Below, piece by piece: positions 1 through 11,099 of a stretch of DNA of 64,000 bases; the stretch's first letter is position 1; each line of letters begins with the position of its first letter. Origin of the DNA: Loxodes magnus (lineage: Eukaryota > Ciliophora > Karyorelictea > Loxodida > Loxodidae); assembly GCA_946699065.1 (NCBI GenBank), contig CAMPDV010001957.1, forward strand, positions 1-64,000, given 5' to 3'. Both the position numbers and the translations under genes were made by a program. The notes beneath the pieces were generated by a model, which worked only from the letters and a program-made list of their open reading frames with translations, was not told where the DNA came from and did no database searches.

Positions 1-53
1 GTAGTATTACGATTAATCTTTTCGATAAGAAAACCTTTGTTCCAACTCTCCAT
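1..53 (-). CDS. Half-LINE ORF1, N-terminal fragment cut by the window edge
   Basis: The minus strand from an ATG at position 53 reads M-E-S-W-N-K and runs off the window. It is the same sequence as the start of the complete ORF1 at 48974, with a few substitutions. That copy continues into a coiled coil and a CCHC knuckle, so this is the first 17 codons of the same protein. It lies directly next to the 3' part of a LINE, exactly as at 48974/48985, because positions 1-10525 and 48921-59426 are a segmental duplication. Confidence 0.6.
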   Translation of the reverse strand, partial: MESWNKGFLIEKINRNT

Positions 54-59
54 CTTTTT

Positions 60-820
60 TTTATGACTAAACTATATTAATAAATTGTTTACAATAAATT
101 AAAGCTATTTAGTAATAATATTTCAATTTAATGAAAGAGTTGTTGTACGAAACTGTTTATTTAAATTTTAAATAAAAAACAATTTTTTGACATCTATAAC
201 TGCATGAATTGCTTCAATTATATACATTAGTAAATGTTTTTAATGCTTTTAATATAATCTCGAAATCATCAATTTTAAATTACTCTTGTTATAGTCTCAT
301 CTTTTATTTCTCTATTTTTGCCTTTTCCATTTCTAATAATTCTAATCTTCTTGATAAAGTTTCTTGTGAAATATTTTTATTTATAAATCTAAATATCCCA
401 AATAAGACTTTGGAAGGGAGTTTATAAGTCCTTAATCATATAATATAAGGTGTCTTAAGTCATAATACTTAATCTTTTACGATAGTCAATCTCTTGTATT
501 ATAATAGTATATATATTTAAAAATGTGCTCAAATGTATCATACTCTCCCCACATAAAGTAGGGATTATCAATAGGATAATGACGATCTTAAAGATCTTTT
601 CTAAAATTATAAGATTGGGTTCTAAGTTTATATATACTGATAATTTCTTATCTAAATTATTTGTTCAACTTATGTAAGTAATTATTAGAAATTGGTTAAG
701 ATACGAAACTGCTTAATATATATTTTAGCTTTTTTCATTCTCTTAAACTTTTGAGTAGCTATATTATAGAAATATTATTGTATTTTGTCTCTTATATGTT
801 TAGTAAAATTTTTTTAATTG
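60..820 (-). pseudogene. LINE-B ORF2 C-terminal fragment
   Basis: Read on the minus strand, the segment around 547-585 gives HYPIDNPYFMWGEYDTFEHI. It aligns with HYPIENP-C-x-C-GE in the intact L1 element, so the zinc cysteines are lost here (C to F and W). The copy at 30534-30545 keeps C-I-C-G. The 3' end near 100-200 resembles the L1 3' end (gacatctataa against gacatcttta). This is a decayed non-LTR element C-terminus with no complete frame. Confidence 0.6.
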
Positions 821-1116
821 AAAGTTTAAAAAAACAAAACAAAAAAGAAACTTTTACTTCTAAATGGAGATGCTAAAGAAATATTTTCACATACTAAGAA
901 AATTAAAAACACTAAAAAATAAATTAAATGAACTTTAATTAAGAAATCAAAAATAAATCCATTGATTAATGGAAGAATTTATTTTTAACAAAAATTTTAA
1001 TCTAACTAAATAATATAATTTTCAGTAATTAAAAAATAGATAAAATATAAGATAGTATTTAGGAAATTAAAGATTATCAACTCTCATATTTATAAGGATT
1101 TTATCTTTTTACCATA

Positions 1117-1691
1117 CAAGAAATACAAGAAATTATAAAAGAAATTACGAATGGAAAAGCAGCTGTTTCAGCTTGCATAAAAGGTGAACTTCTGAAATAT
1201 GGTGGATAATATTTGTTAATAATTCTTCACTCTTTTCTGAATAATATGTTAAAATTTGGAATAATCCTTAGGAATTAAATACATTGTCGGTAATTCCAAT
1301 ATTTAAAAAAGGAAATAAAGATGACTGGAAAAACTGACTACCTATTACTCTTATTAATATTATTATAAAACTATATGATAAAGCTTTAACAAAAAGACTA
1401 TACAATCTGATTTATTAGAGAAATTTGATTCACCCTTCATAAATGGGATTTATAAAAATCAGATAAACAAATTAATAAATTTAATAATATAACAAATAAT
1501 TGATAACTATCGGAAACGTGCTAAGATAAGACTAAATTGATAGCAACACTAATAGATGTTGGAAAAATGTTTGACTCAATAAAAAGAAGACTTTTATTAG
1601 ATCAATTAAAGAGAGTTAAATTACCATTTGGGCTAATAAAAGCCTTAGAGTGGTTTTACAAAAACCTAAATTCTTCATTTAAAATAGATGG
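1117..1691 (+). pseudogene. LINE-B reverse transcriptase fragment, inverted
   Basis: Plus-strand reading in the ciliate code gives recognisable non-LTR RT blocks. These are NGKAAV..KGELLKYGG and LHSFLNNML near 1150-1260, then after a frameshift DDWKN-(TGA)-LPI at 1318-1345, then motif A as LIDVGKMFDSIKRR at 1543-1590 followed by ALEWFYKNLNSSF. L1 has TGG where this copy has TGA at 1335-1337 (NWRPI box), a Trp-codon exchange. The fragment stops at 1691, before motifs B and C, so it is inactive. Confidence 0.75.
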
Positions 1692-3395
1692 AGATAAGTT
1701 TGCAGAAAAGATTCTAAATATTTTTGACGATATATTGCATCTTATAACCTATTTATTTTATATTTCCTCAAATTCTTGCTCATCTTCAATTAATCTCACA
1801 TAAAATTAAGTTTTTTTTATAAATAAATTTGCAGAAAAAATGTTATTTTTAAGCTATAATATCATCTTATCACTGTTTATCTTATAAAAGAATTGTTTTA
1901 AGAATTAAGTTTTTATCTTTAAATAATCTAGCAATTTTCAGTTGATATCATACTTTATGAATAAATATAATTACAATCTTTAAAACATCAATCAAATAGA
2001 TAAATATAAATAATGACTATTTAATTAGAAAATGAATATGAAAATATTTTAATTTAATTTCTTGATAAGATCTTTTAAATTTAAATAAGTGCTTAATCAA
2101 ATCCTATTTATTAAACCACTTTAAATGTTTTTATGTTTATGAATATTTAGCATCTTAAATTAAAAAATACTATATTGTATATTAAACCAAACATTTATTA
2201 AAGCAATCCTTAAATTATCAATTATCATTTAGTTGTCTAATCATTTAGAATCAAACAAAAATACCTCATTTTTAAGGTCATTTATGAAATTGTGTATTAT
2301 TCGCTTTATCATCTTAGAAAAAGCTTTGCTTTTTATTATGCTATATATGTTTCTTTTTATATTGTACGAAATATTTCCCATATAGATATAATTATAATAG
2401 TTATTAAATTACACTTTGTATATTATTTTAATTAATACAAAAAATTAAAGCTTTTAACCTTTTTTGATATAATGAAAACTATATTGATTTCTTAATTATT
2501 TACACTTTCATTTTGGTAATTCCTATTATTTAATATTAGAATATCATTTTATTCTTATTTTAGATGCAAATATAAGATAATTTACAAGAAACTTAAGATT
2601 TTTATCATTTTCCATATATTCAAATTATTTATATACTTTACTACCAAATCTTTCTTAATCATAAATAGTCAATCCATTTTTTAAAAAACCTTTCAACTTT
2701 AATCAAATAGCTTCATTAGAAATTACAACATTAATAAATAAAATCTATTTTCTATATACATAGTAGATATATTCAACTTCCTAATCATCAGAAACCTAAA
2801 CCTATTCCTTTTAATATTACCAAATTAGAACTAATTTTTAAGAGAAAAAATACTTAATATAGCTATTTTTTCTTAAAAACTTATTTTTCTCTTCTAAATT
2901 AACATCTTTTCGAAAACTAAAAACAGATAGTTAGTCGTAGTAAGCTCTTTTCTTTTACTCATCTTTTTAAATTTTTAATGTTTTTCTAATTATTATAATA
3001 AAGCAGAATATTTTTAAGCTTGATTAATAAATTTTTGTTTCTATATTTTATATAGTTAGGTTAGATATATTATTTAGATCCTTGTTTAATTACTTTTTTT
3101 AGATTCTTTGTAAATTGGCCTAAAATTTATTATTACAGATGTATTGTACCTCATTTTTTCTATTTGATTGATCATATTTTTATAAAGAGATTTTTTAGTT
3201 CTTTTTGATTAGTTATTTTTAAAATTCACAATATCTATTAAAAAGTTAGTTTTAAGCCCTCTTATTGAAAAATTTTTTACTGATTTTGTTTCTTCCTAAA
3301 ATTGTCATTTATTTTGTTATCTTTACTTCTTAAAAGTCATTTAAAAAACTTTTCAAATCTTTTAAAATTCTATCCCTTTAAGAAAAAGATTTATC

Positions 3396-4490
3396 TATCC
3401 CGAAAATCTTTTATAGTGAATAACTCAGATCGAAAAAAGGATAATTTTTTCACGATTTCATTGCTTATTTTATTATATCTCCTTTTACTTGAGATCCTTT
3501 TTATTTAAGTAAATTCTTATAACATTAAAAATTTTTAAAGCGAATTTTTTAATTTACTCGAAAAGAAGTTCAAAATAAAAAAACGTATAATTTTCTTCAA
3601 AACATAAACAATAAATTATTTTATAATTTCAAAAATAATTTACCTTATCAAAAATATATTTTTAAATCAAAAAAAAAACTATTTTGTTAAAAAATTTAAA
3701 ATCAAAAAATTTTCCTTAAAAAAAAACATTTTTTTTATTTTTACAAAATACCATTCAACAAAAAAAATTTCCAAATTCTATTTCGAATATAAAAATTTTT
3801 TTATTCCTATTTTTTTCTAGAAAATCTTTTATATTTGGAATTTTTTCTTGAAAATTTATTCCAATTTTAAAATTTTTTATTCCGAAATAATTAAATTTAT
3901 TCTGTGCCGAAAATCTTTGGTAGTGTAAAACGCTGAGTAAAAAAACAAATTTTTATTTTCATGAAATTTAAGCTCTAAAATTGAAAAATAAATTAAAAAA
4001 ATACAATCAGAAAATTTTATTTTCCAATCAGAAACGAAACATATTAAACATAAAAATTAAAATTTATTATTGAACTTAAATACAAGAATAAAAATATTTT
4101 AATAAATTTATATAGCATATAAATTAAAAAATTAAATTAGCATCCCAAAATTCAAAATTTTTTAGTTTTAATCTATTTAAAATAAAATTTCCCTTTTTTT
4201 TACATATTAAAAAAAAAATATCCGTCCCAGAAATATTTATCAAAAAAATTCCTTAAACAAAATTTTAATATTTTTTAAATTAATTTCCAAATTTTATTTC
4301 CAAAACGATTTTAGATAACTATTTTCAAAATTTTTTAAAAATTACTTTTAAAATTTTTATTCCAATTTTAAAATTTTTTATAACGAAATCAAAAATATTA
4401 TTCCTATTTAGAATTTTTTATCCCGAAATAAAAAAATTTATTCCGTACCAGAAATCTTTGATAGTGTAAAACGCTAAGCAAAAAACAAAT
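3396..4490. repeat. Three dispersed copies of a GAAATCTTTGrTAGTGTAAAA motif
   Basis: Related blocks occur near 3396-3436, 3906-3946 and 4446-4486, about 510 and 540 bp apart. Each begins with a tatycCG..CC(G/A)GAAATCTTT core followed by AGTG(T)AAAACGCT and an A-rich run. The sequence between the second and third blocks is also alike (runs such as aaaattttttat and ttccaattt), suggesting an old tandem duplication with a period near 0.5 kb. The same triplet is kept in U2 and U3. Confidence 0.6.
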
Positions 4491-4613
4491 TTTTCATTTT
4501 CATGAAATCCATGCTCTAAACCTGAAAGATAATGATAAATAAAAAACTTAATATCAAAAAATTTTATTTTCTAATCGGAAACGAAAAATCTTAAACATAA
4601 AATTTTATAATTT

Positions 4614-4676
4614 ATAATTATAATAAATAATTAATAATAATTAATAATAATTAATAATTAATAATTAATATCAATC
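4614..4676. repeat. TAATAAT-type microsatellite
   Basis: Runs of taataat/aattaat repeat here in the 3' flank of WD-1. The lengths and interruptions differ at the matching places in U2 (35290-35360) and U3 (53570-53640), as expected for replication slippage. Confidence 0.7.
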
Positions 4677-5136
4677 ATAAAAAATAAATAAAATACTTAA
4701 TTACATTTTTTTTAATTATAATCAAGATTATAAACTAACATTAAACTTATAAATAATATTTTAACTACTCCACAAAAAAATGATAATTTATACTCAACTT
4801 GAAATTTTTACAAAATCTAAAAATTAATCAATAAAAATTTTATAGTATAAAATTAAACTTAAACTTATTTTACGTCTTCATTTAACAAAATTATTCTTTA
4901 ATATTTTTTAAGCATAAACACTTTAAATAACATACCTCACTAATTTCTATAACCTATATTACTCAACCTTTTTTTAAACCAATAATATTTAAGAATATAA
5001 CAAATCTTAAATAAATATATAAAGCAAATACTTCATATAACTACAAACATAGTTATCTTTAGGCATTCATTTAAATTCATTATCAATATCTTATATCTTT
5101 AATAGCAAAATTTAATTAAGTCAAATAGCAAGTTAC

Positions 5137-6220
5137 TCAACTCGAAACCCTCCACTTTCTTATCGTCTCGTCAAGTCCTCCCGATACCAACCATCTATTA
5201 TCAACACTCAATGCTATAGAAAGTATTTCATATTAGTGCCCTTATAAAGTCTATATACACTCACCCGTATCAAAGTTCCATATCTTGATTGTTTTATCCC
5301 ATGAACCAGAAAATATAACACTTGAATCAACACTTAACTGAATACCTGATACAGAACTTGAGTGACCTTGAAGAATTCGAATACACTAACCAGAAGAGAA
5401 GTCCCATATCTTAATAGTACTGTCATAAGAACCTGATATGATATACCTATTATCCTTAGACACTATCACCGATAAAACAGAACCTGAATGCCCAGTAAGA
5501 GTTCGCACAAGCTGACCAGTCTAGAAATCCCAGATCTTTATGGTTTTGTCATAAGATCCCGATATAATATATCTAGAGTCATAGGAGAGTACTACCGATC
5601 TAACTACATTAGTATGTCCCGTTAAAGTTCTTTGGAGAGCACCATTGTGGAAATTTCAGATCTTTATGAAGTAGTCAGAAGATCCTGATATAATATACTT
5701 AGATTCATAGGAGATTATTACCGAGTAAACTGTAAAAGTATGTCCTGATAAATTTCTTATGAGAGCACCAGTCTATAAATTTCAGATCTTTATAGTTTTA
5801 TCAGCAGATCCTGATACTATACAATTAGAGTCTGGGGAGATTACTACCGATGAAACATGAAAAGTATGTCCTGTTATAGTTCTTATGAGGGAACCTGTCA
5901 GGAAATTCCAGATCTTTATCAAATTTTCAGGATATCCTGCACCTGATACAATTCAATTCAAGTCACTTGATATGGCTACCGATAACACAGCTGAAGTGTC
6001 AGTAAGGATTTAGTCTAAAAAATATTAAAGAAATACCTTTACTTTAGTCATAACTGATCTTGTTTATTAACTTTTAGTAGCATAAATTAGGCAGAATTTC
6101 ATACTTAAAATGAAGTAGAGATATTTTCCCTAAAATGTGGCTTCTCGCTCTTAAGAGTTTTCTTAAAAAAATACTTTTAGTAAATTGCTTTTCTTTTTTC
6201 TCCGTTTCTTTTTTCACCAT
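5137..6220 (-). CDS. WD-1: seven-bladed WD40 propeller protein
   Basis: Likely a beta-propeller protein-binding scaffold; the ligand is unknown. The two exons (6220-6037 and 6014-5137) total 1062 nt, giving 353 residues before a TGA stop. After a basic N-terminal stretch of about 60 residues, seven WD40 blades follow, each of the form SVxxSxDSxYIxSGSxDxTIKIWxFxTG..RTLTGH. Blade 7 ends RKWRVSS and TGA follows at once. Three internal TGA codons fall at Trp sites: KIW at 5656-5658 and 5782-5784, and LNW at 5953-5955. TAG and TAA occupy Gln sites (FQTG, SGQC, CIQTLQG). Against WD-3, exon 1 shows AGA/AGG, AGC/AGT, ATT/ATC and TTA/CTA changes, all synonymous, so the gene was under constraint. The start is the first in-frame ATG; the other copies have an extra Met a few codons in. 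No NACHT or other enzymatic domain is attached. Confidence 0.9.
6015..6036 (-). other. 22-nt intron of WD-1
   Basis: On the minus strand the intron reads GTATTTCTTTAATATTTTTTAG. It starts with GTA and ends with TAG. Removing it joins the N-terminal exon (..SYDQSK) to the first blade (DQ.LT) in one frame. The flanking exon bases show synonymous change between copies (CAA/TAA in the Gln codon just upstream). All four WD genes keep the same 22 nt at the same place. Confidence 0.75.
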
Positions 6221-6545
6221 TTTAATTTTATAACTTAATTCATAAATATTTAATTAAAATAATTCAATAAATTTTACTTACTTAATTTCAATTTAATTAA
6301 ACAATTAAATTATTTATTAAGCATATTTATAAATATCTCATTTCTTAAAAATTGATTTTTCTATTTTTGTCTTAAAACAAGACAAGATATAAAACTAATA
6401 GTGTGCAAGCTTTTACATTTTTAATTATTTTATATCTTTTTACTTTTAAATGAAAGGATAAGTTATTATATCAAAAGTTTATAACGAAGAATTATATCCT
6501 TATTATAATAACTTTAATATGCATCCATTAATTACAACTTGTTCG
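6221..6545 (-). promoter_or_regulatory. Shared 5' flank of the WD40 genes (promoter candidate)
   Basis: About 300 bp upstream of the start codon is kept in all four WD genes, including WD-4, where homology to the WD block begins at 17766, 301 bp before its ATG. The block is AT-rich with a run reading cttattataataactttaat near 6499. Because this is the only upstream sequence WD-4 shares with the others, the promoter probably lies in it. No specific promoter element is recognised. Confidence 0.35.
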
Positions 6546-9500
6546 TGCTTTAAATCAAAGACTCTTAATAAGAAAACCTTATTTAGTTGTAGAGCTTTTA
6601 AATGATAAATAAAATATTATAATTCTTTAAAAAATTATTGCTATTAATTATTATTTTTCACTTACATTTAATCAAAAAAAATTATTTCTTTAAGCTTTTT
6701 ACTAATAAAAAAAATGAAACAAAATAAGTTTCTTATTAACTAGTTTGAATAAATATTAAAAAACATAAAATTATTTAAAATAAAGTATTTTTAGAATTTG
6801 TAAGATAAAATCTTTTATTTTTCCACTTTCTTACTACTATTTGATTAAAATTTTTTATTTATAAAGTTCTCTCTTAAAATAATAAACTAATATAATTTAT
6901 TTTAATGTTGATTCTAAGCAAGTTATATAAATGTAATAAATATAAGTAGTAGAAAGTAAATATTTAAAACTAACTAGAAATGGTGTATCACTAATTTTAT
7001 CTTACAATTATTAAATAGTAATATTTAATTTTATTATTAAAATAAGCTTTAATATGTTTAATTATGTCTATTAAATACTTAATATTTTATCCTTTTAGCT
7101 TTATTAGTTATTAATTTCTCTTTAATTTAGATATTAGATTAGTTATAATAAATAGATTTAGATAAGTTTCTGTTTTTATAGCAAAGTAATATTAATTATT
7201 TGTGTTATTTTAGTAATGATAATTTCTAATTAATAATAGCTAAATGATTCTAGATAATTTAAAGATAAAAACTTAAATCTATTATTCTATACAAATCTAT
7301 ATTATATAGTTAGCACTATTAATAGTCTATTTATTAGAATTAGTAGTTTGATATTTAGAAAATGATAAGCTTTTAAGTAAGCATATTTATAATATCTTGT
7401 ATTATTATTTTCTGAATGAAAGAACTTAGCATAATATGTTTGTTTGTAAGATAATATAAGTATTAGATTAGGTAATATAACTAATCTAAGAGATTATGAT
7501 TTACTGTTAATACATTTGATTAGTGTACTATTATTGTATAGGTTTGTGTTGGTAATAAAGAATTGTACATGTTTTGCTTTATACATTTATTAATCTGATT
7601 AGAAAAGATTGAAATCTGATGATATAGATAGTTAATGATTTGAAAGTTAGGCATTAAAATAAGTTTGATTTTTAGATGATTTATAATTTTGCTAAATTTA
7701 AATTATATTTATATATTCCTTTTTATTAACTATCTTTTGTAATTAACTTTTGTTTGGAAAGCTGATAGGTACATTTTGTAAAAAATGTAGTCTTAATTTA
7801 TCTAAGTTTATTTTAGTGAGTATAAGAATATATTTAAAGTATTAATGATACTAGTTCTATAAAACATTTAGGTAATTATATAAAATAAATAGTAAAGAGA
7901 AAACATTATTCTTTTATATAATTAAACCAAGAAAAGCTAGCTCTTCAATAGAGTCAATTATTCATATATCTAAAGTCCTCTATTTATCTTAAAATCAAGT
8001 GCTTAATATATTATAGCCTCCTTATTTAGTAATATTAATTCATAAAAACTTAAAAGAAAATTCCTTTTTACTTGTACTTGCAAATATTCTAAGTCCTTTA
8101 ACTATTATAGGTTTAATTAGAGACTAATAAGAAATTTTGTTATCCTCTAGATAAAATATTTAATAAAATTGTGATTTCTTATTAAGAATAATATTTTAAA
8201 TGAAAATAAGGAAAATTAATATTTTTCTATTTGTAAAAATTTAAAATAATTTATATAAAATCTCTTAATATTTTATAAAAAACAAAGTAAATGCAAAATA
8301 ATTAATTAAATATAATTTAAAAAATATTAACAAAATATATAATTCTAAATGATATTATAAATTAATATTTTCAATATTCATCTTTAGATCAAACATATAA
8401 TCAATTATGTAATCTAGATTTTAACCAAATCTACTCAAATATCAAACTTAAATTATAACCAAAACTTAAGAAATTTCATTTTTCAAAAATTAAAATAAAA
8501 TTTACTAATTATTTAATTGACACTATCAACTTAAATTATTTAAAAGAATTACTAAAAGAGAAAAAAGTATAAATTAATTAATTAAAAAAATTAAAAAATA
8601 TTATAATTTAAAACTTTATATTTAACAATATTTAAGATAAATATTAAAAATACTAATTTTATAAATCTACCATTTATTTACTTTTTAAATAAACTAATTC
8701 AACAAAAAAATTATTATTCTTAGAAATTTTACATTTAAAAATATAAAAAATTAAAAATCTTAAAAATCTTAAAAAATTCTCTAACTCTCAGATTTTTATA
8801 ATCAGCCTATTTAGTTTATTTTTACTATTTTTCATCGATTATGGATATATATATAAGTACTAATTATTTTACTAATCTAAAATTTTAACTTCTTCTTAAA
8901 TGGAAACTATTCAATATTTGAATAAATAAGTAAAAAAATTATTTAATTTTTTATTTTCTAATTCTTTTTCTAAACTTAATATGAAATCCCGCTAAATGTT
9001 TTTAAAAATAATTTAATTCATATCAATATTAAGATTCTTAAATATTAAGTAAAGTAGCAAACTAAATTAAAATTTTGAATTAAAAACATATTTATAATTT
9101 TATTGATTCAAATATGCCTAAAATATGAAATTAGAAGCATTTTTTAGGAGAGTTAAAGATTGTCTAAGAAGAATAATTAAATTAAATTAAAGTTTTTGAT
9201 AAATTTGTATAAAATATAAATGATAGAAATTTGAATATTATTCTTGCTTATTTAAAATTTAATATTATTTAAATATTTTAAATATTTCTGGTAATTAAAT
9301 TTTATAAAAACTTACTCATTTATAGTTATTAATTATTAGTGAAAATAATATTATTATAATACTATTTATAATTTATTTACGTATATTTATTATTTTTATA
9401 GATTAATCTTCATAGAAAAATCATTAGTAATAATTAGTATTTAATAATAATTGTACTAATTATAATTAAAATCCAAGTTTTCAAATTCTAGCTTTAACAG

Positions 9501-10396
9501 ACTGGAAAATGCTATTTTTTTACTTAAAATAGGTACATAAGGAAAAATTATTTATTTATAAAATAAATTATATCAATAGAGTATATATCCCTTCTTATTT
9601 TTAGTTTCAAATATCCCTTTCTATTAAAAATCATTTTTTAAACAGACGAAACTTATTATAAAAATCTATTTTATAATCAATTAAAAACTCTATCAAGTTG
9701 ATAAGTAATATTTATACTTTTATCAAAGAAAATTTCTAACTATAGCAAGTGGTTATCATACTTTCAAATTTATATAAAAATTAAAAAATGTGAGACTAGA
9801 ATTTTAAAGCCTTTGCATTGTAAAAAAATGTATTTATAGATAATAAATTTAAACAAAGAAATTATAAAGTAAATAAATAAAATAATAATCAATTTTACAT
9901 CATGATCGGATTCTTTTTATCTATTATAAAAATATTTCTTATTATATATTAAAATAATATATTTTTATAAAATAGTTTTAATTAATTTTTCATATAACTT
10001 TAGTTTAGCAAAATATAAATTAAAAAGAATTTAGATATCAAATTTAAAATATTTAATTTGTAAAATTATTAAAAATTAAAATATCATATTATTTTAAGAT
10101 ATAATTAGAAATAAAAGAAACTATCAAATTTATGTATTTAAAAAATATAATTAAACTTATTTAATATATTTAAATACCTTAAAAAATAATTTTCTTTATT
10201 TTTAAACATTTTAAGCATAGTTTTAAATAATTTTAACTTATATATAAATATTACTATTTTAATAAAAATTACAAATCAAATACTTTAATTTATATCATTC
10301 TTTCAAACTTTATAGCATTTTCATTTCTTATTATTTTTATTGTTTATGCTTATTTATTTATAATTTTTATTATTAGATTCTAAATATTTTTAATAG
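6546..10396. other. Gene-free AT-rich core of U
   Basis: No coding frame is supported in this stretch. From about 7000 it is almost base-for-base identical in U2 and U3 despite being noncoding, so the duplications are recent or the copies have been homogenised. The inverted copy (22961-27120) carries the same sequence with many more substitutions. Confidence 0.6.
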
Positions 10397-10733
10397 TCAA
10401 ATTTTATATTTAGTTTTTATTTCAATACATTTTTCTTCCTAATCATTTTATTATTAAATTGTGTCATTTATAATATTTATCATATTCTTTTAGATTAAAT
10501 ATTATATTTCTTAAATTCTTGTCATAATCACTTATTTATATCGTAATTATATTACTTCAAATTTAGGCTCCAATTCATTTAATTCGAATATCTTCCAATA
10601 AACTAAGTTTCTTCACTAATAAATCAATCTATTTTTCTATATAAATTATGTTCTTTCAAATTGCCATATTCTATTCAAAAATTACGATGATGTTAAATAA
10701 AGTTCGAAAAGCTTATTTTGCTGATCATTTTTT
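10397..10733 (-). CDS. Gene M: unrecognised coding-like stretch, C-terminal part
   Basis: The minus strand reads about 111 codons to a TGA at 10397-10399. It starts QQNKLFELYLTSSQ, contains NLVYWKIFELNELEPKFEV and ends KCIEIKTKYKI. The composition suggests an alpha-helical or coiled-coil segment; no family is recognised. The coding strand is purine-rich, as in the better supported genes. One Trp is TGG here (10664-10666) but TGA in the inverted copy (22672-22674), a TGG/TGA exchange in the same reading frame. The upstream boundary is unclear and the frame upstream seems shifted, so this may be the tail of gene K or a relic. A plus-strand open frame over 10648-10830 is judged to be its antisense shadow. 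Confidence 0.4.
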
Positions 10734-11099
10734 CACTTTCAATTTTTTAATTCAAGACATTTTTTACGCAAATCATATTTATCATAGTATTAGATCTGGC
10801 TTGTTTGCTAAACTAAAATCGAGAAATTAAACTTAAATGAAATTATATTTATTTAAAAAGTATAATTTTATCATTAGTATTATTGAATTCCTTCTTTTTT
10901 ATAAAAACTCCTAATTTTTGGAGGAAAATAAATATCTATGTTATGAATGTAAAGAAATACCACACTTTAAATGAAGCTATTTGATTTTATATTAATTTTA
11001 GATAAAACAGCAAATAATTATTTATTTATAATTTTATGAAATTGTTTCTCTGCTATTAAGAAAATTCAAGAAGTACAGTGTTTCTAGCTCCTCGCTGTT

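Larger units (their letters stand above)
60..1691 (-). mobile_element. LINE-B copy 1: 3' part plus inverted 5' part (twin-priming structure)
   Basis: Positions 60 to about 820 are the 3' part of a non-LTR retrotransposon on the minus strand. Positions about 825-1691 are its reverse-transcriptase part on the plus strand. The uninterrupted relative at 30080-32367 shows the normal order, so this copy has its 5' segment inverted and roughly 600 bp around the junction missing. The inner edge is the more 5' LINE sequence and the outer edge the more 3', as expected for twin priming. The outer edge abuts unit U at 1692. Copy 3 (48985-50630) is nearly identical. Confidence 0.7.
1692..5136. other. Gene-free AT-rich part of U, downstream of WD-1
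   Basis: This stretch is very AT-rich and contains a half-kilobase-spaced repeat (3396-4490) and a TAATAAT-type microsatellite, but I see no supported coding frame. The plus-strand open frame at 3302-3508 lacks any motif and is not kept in the other copies without indels. The first 1.2 kb is almost identical in all three forward U copies. Confidence 0.55.

Noticed and set aside
4614..4680. CRISPR-like array or telomeric repeat in the TAATAAT run
   Set aside because: Plain low-complexity slippage sequence with no spacers and no ciliate telomere unit (GGGGTT/GGGTTT types).
10648..10830. 60-codon plus-strand ORF, repeated at 41338
   Set aside because: Conservation between copies reflects near-identity of the whole unit. 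The opposite strand carries gene M with a TGG/TGA exchange, so this looks like an antisense shadow.
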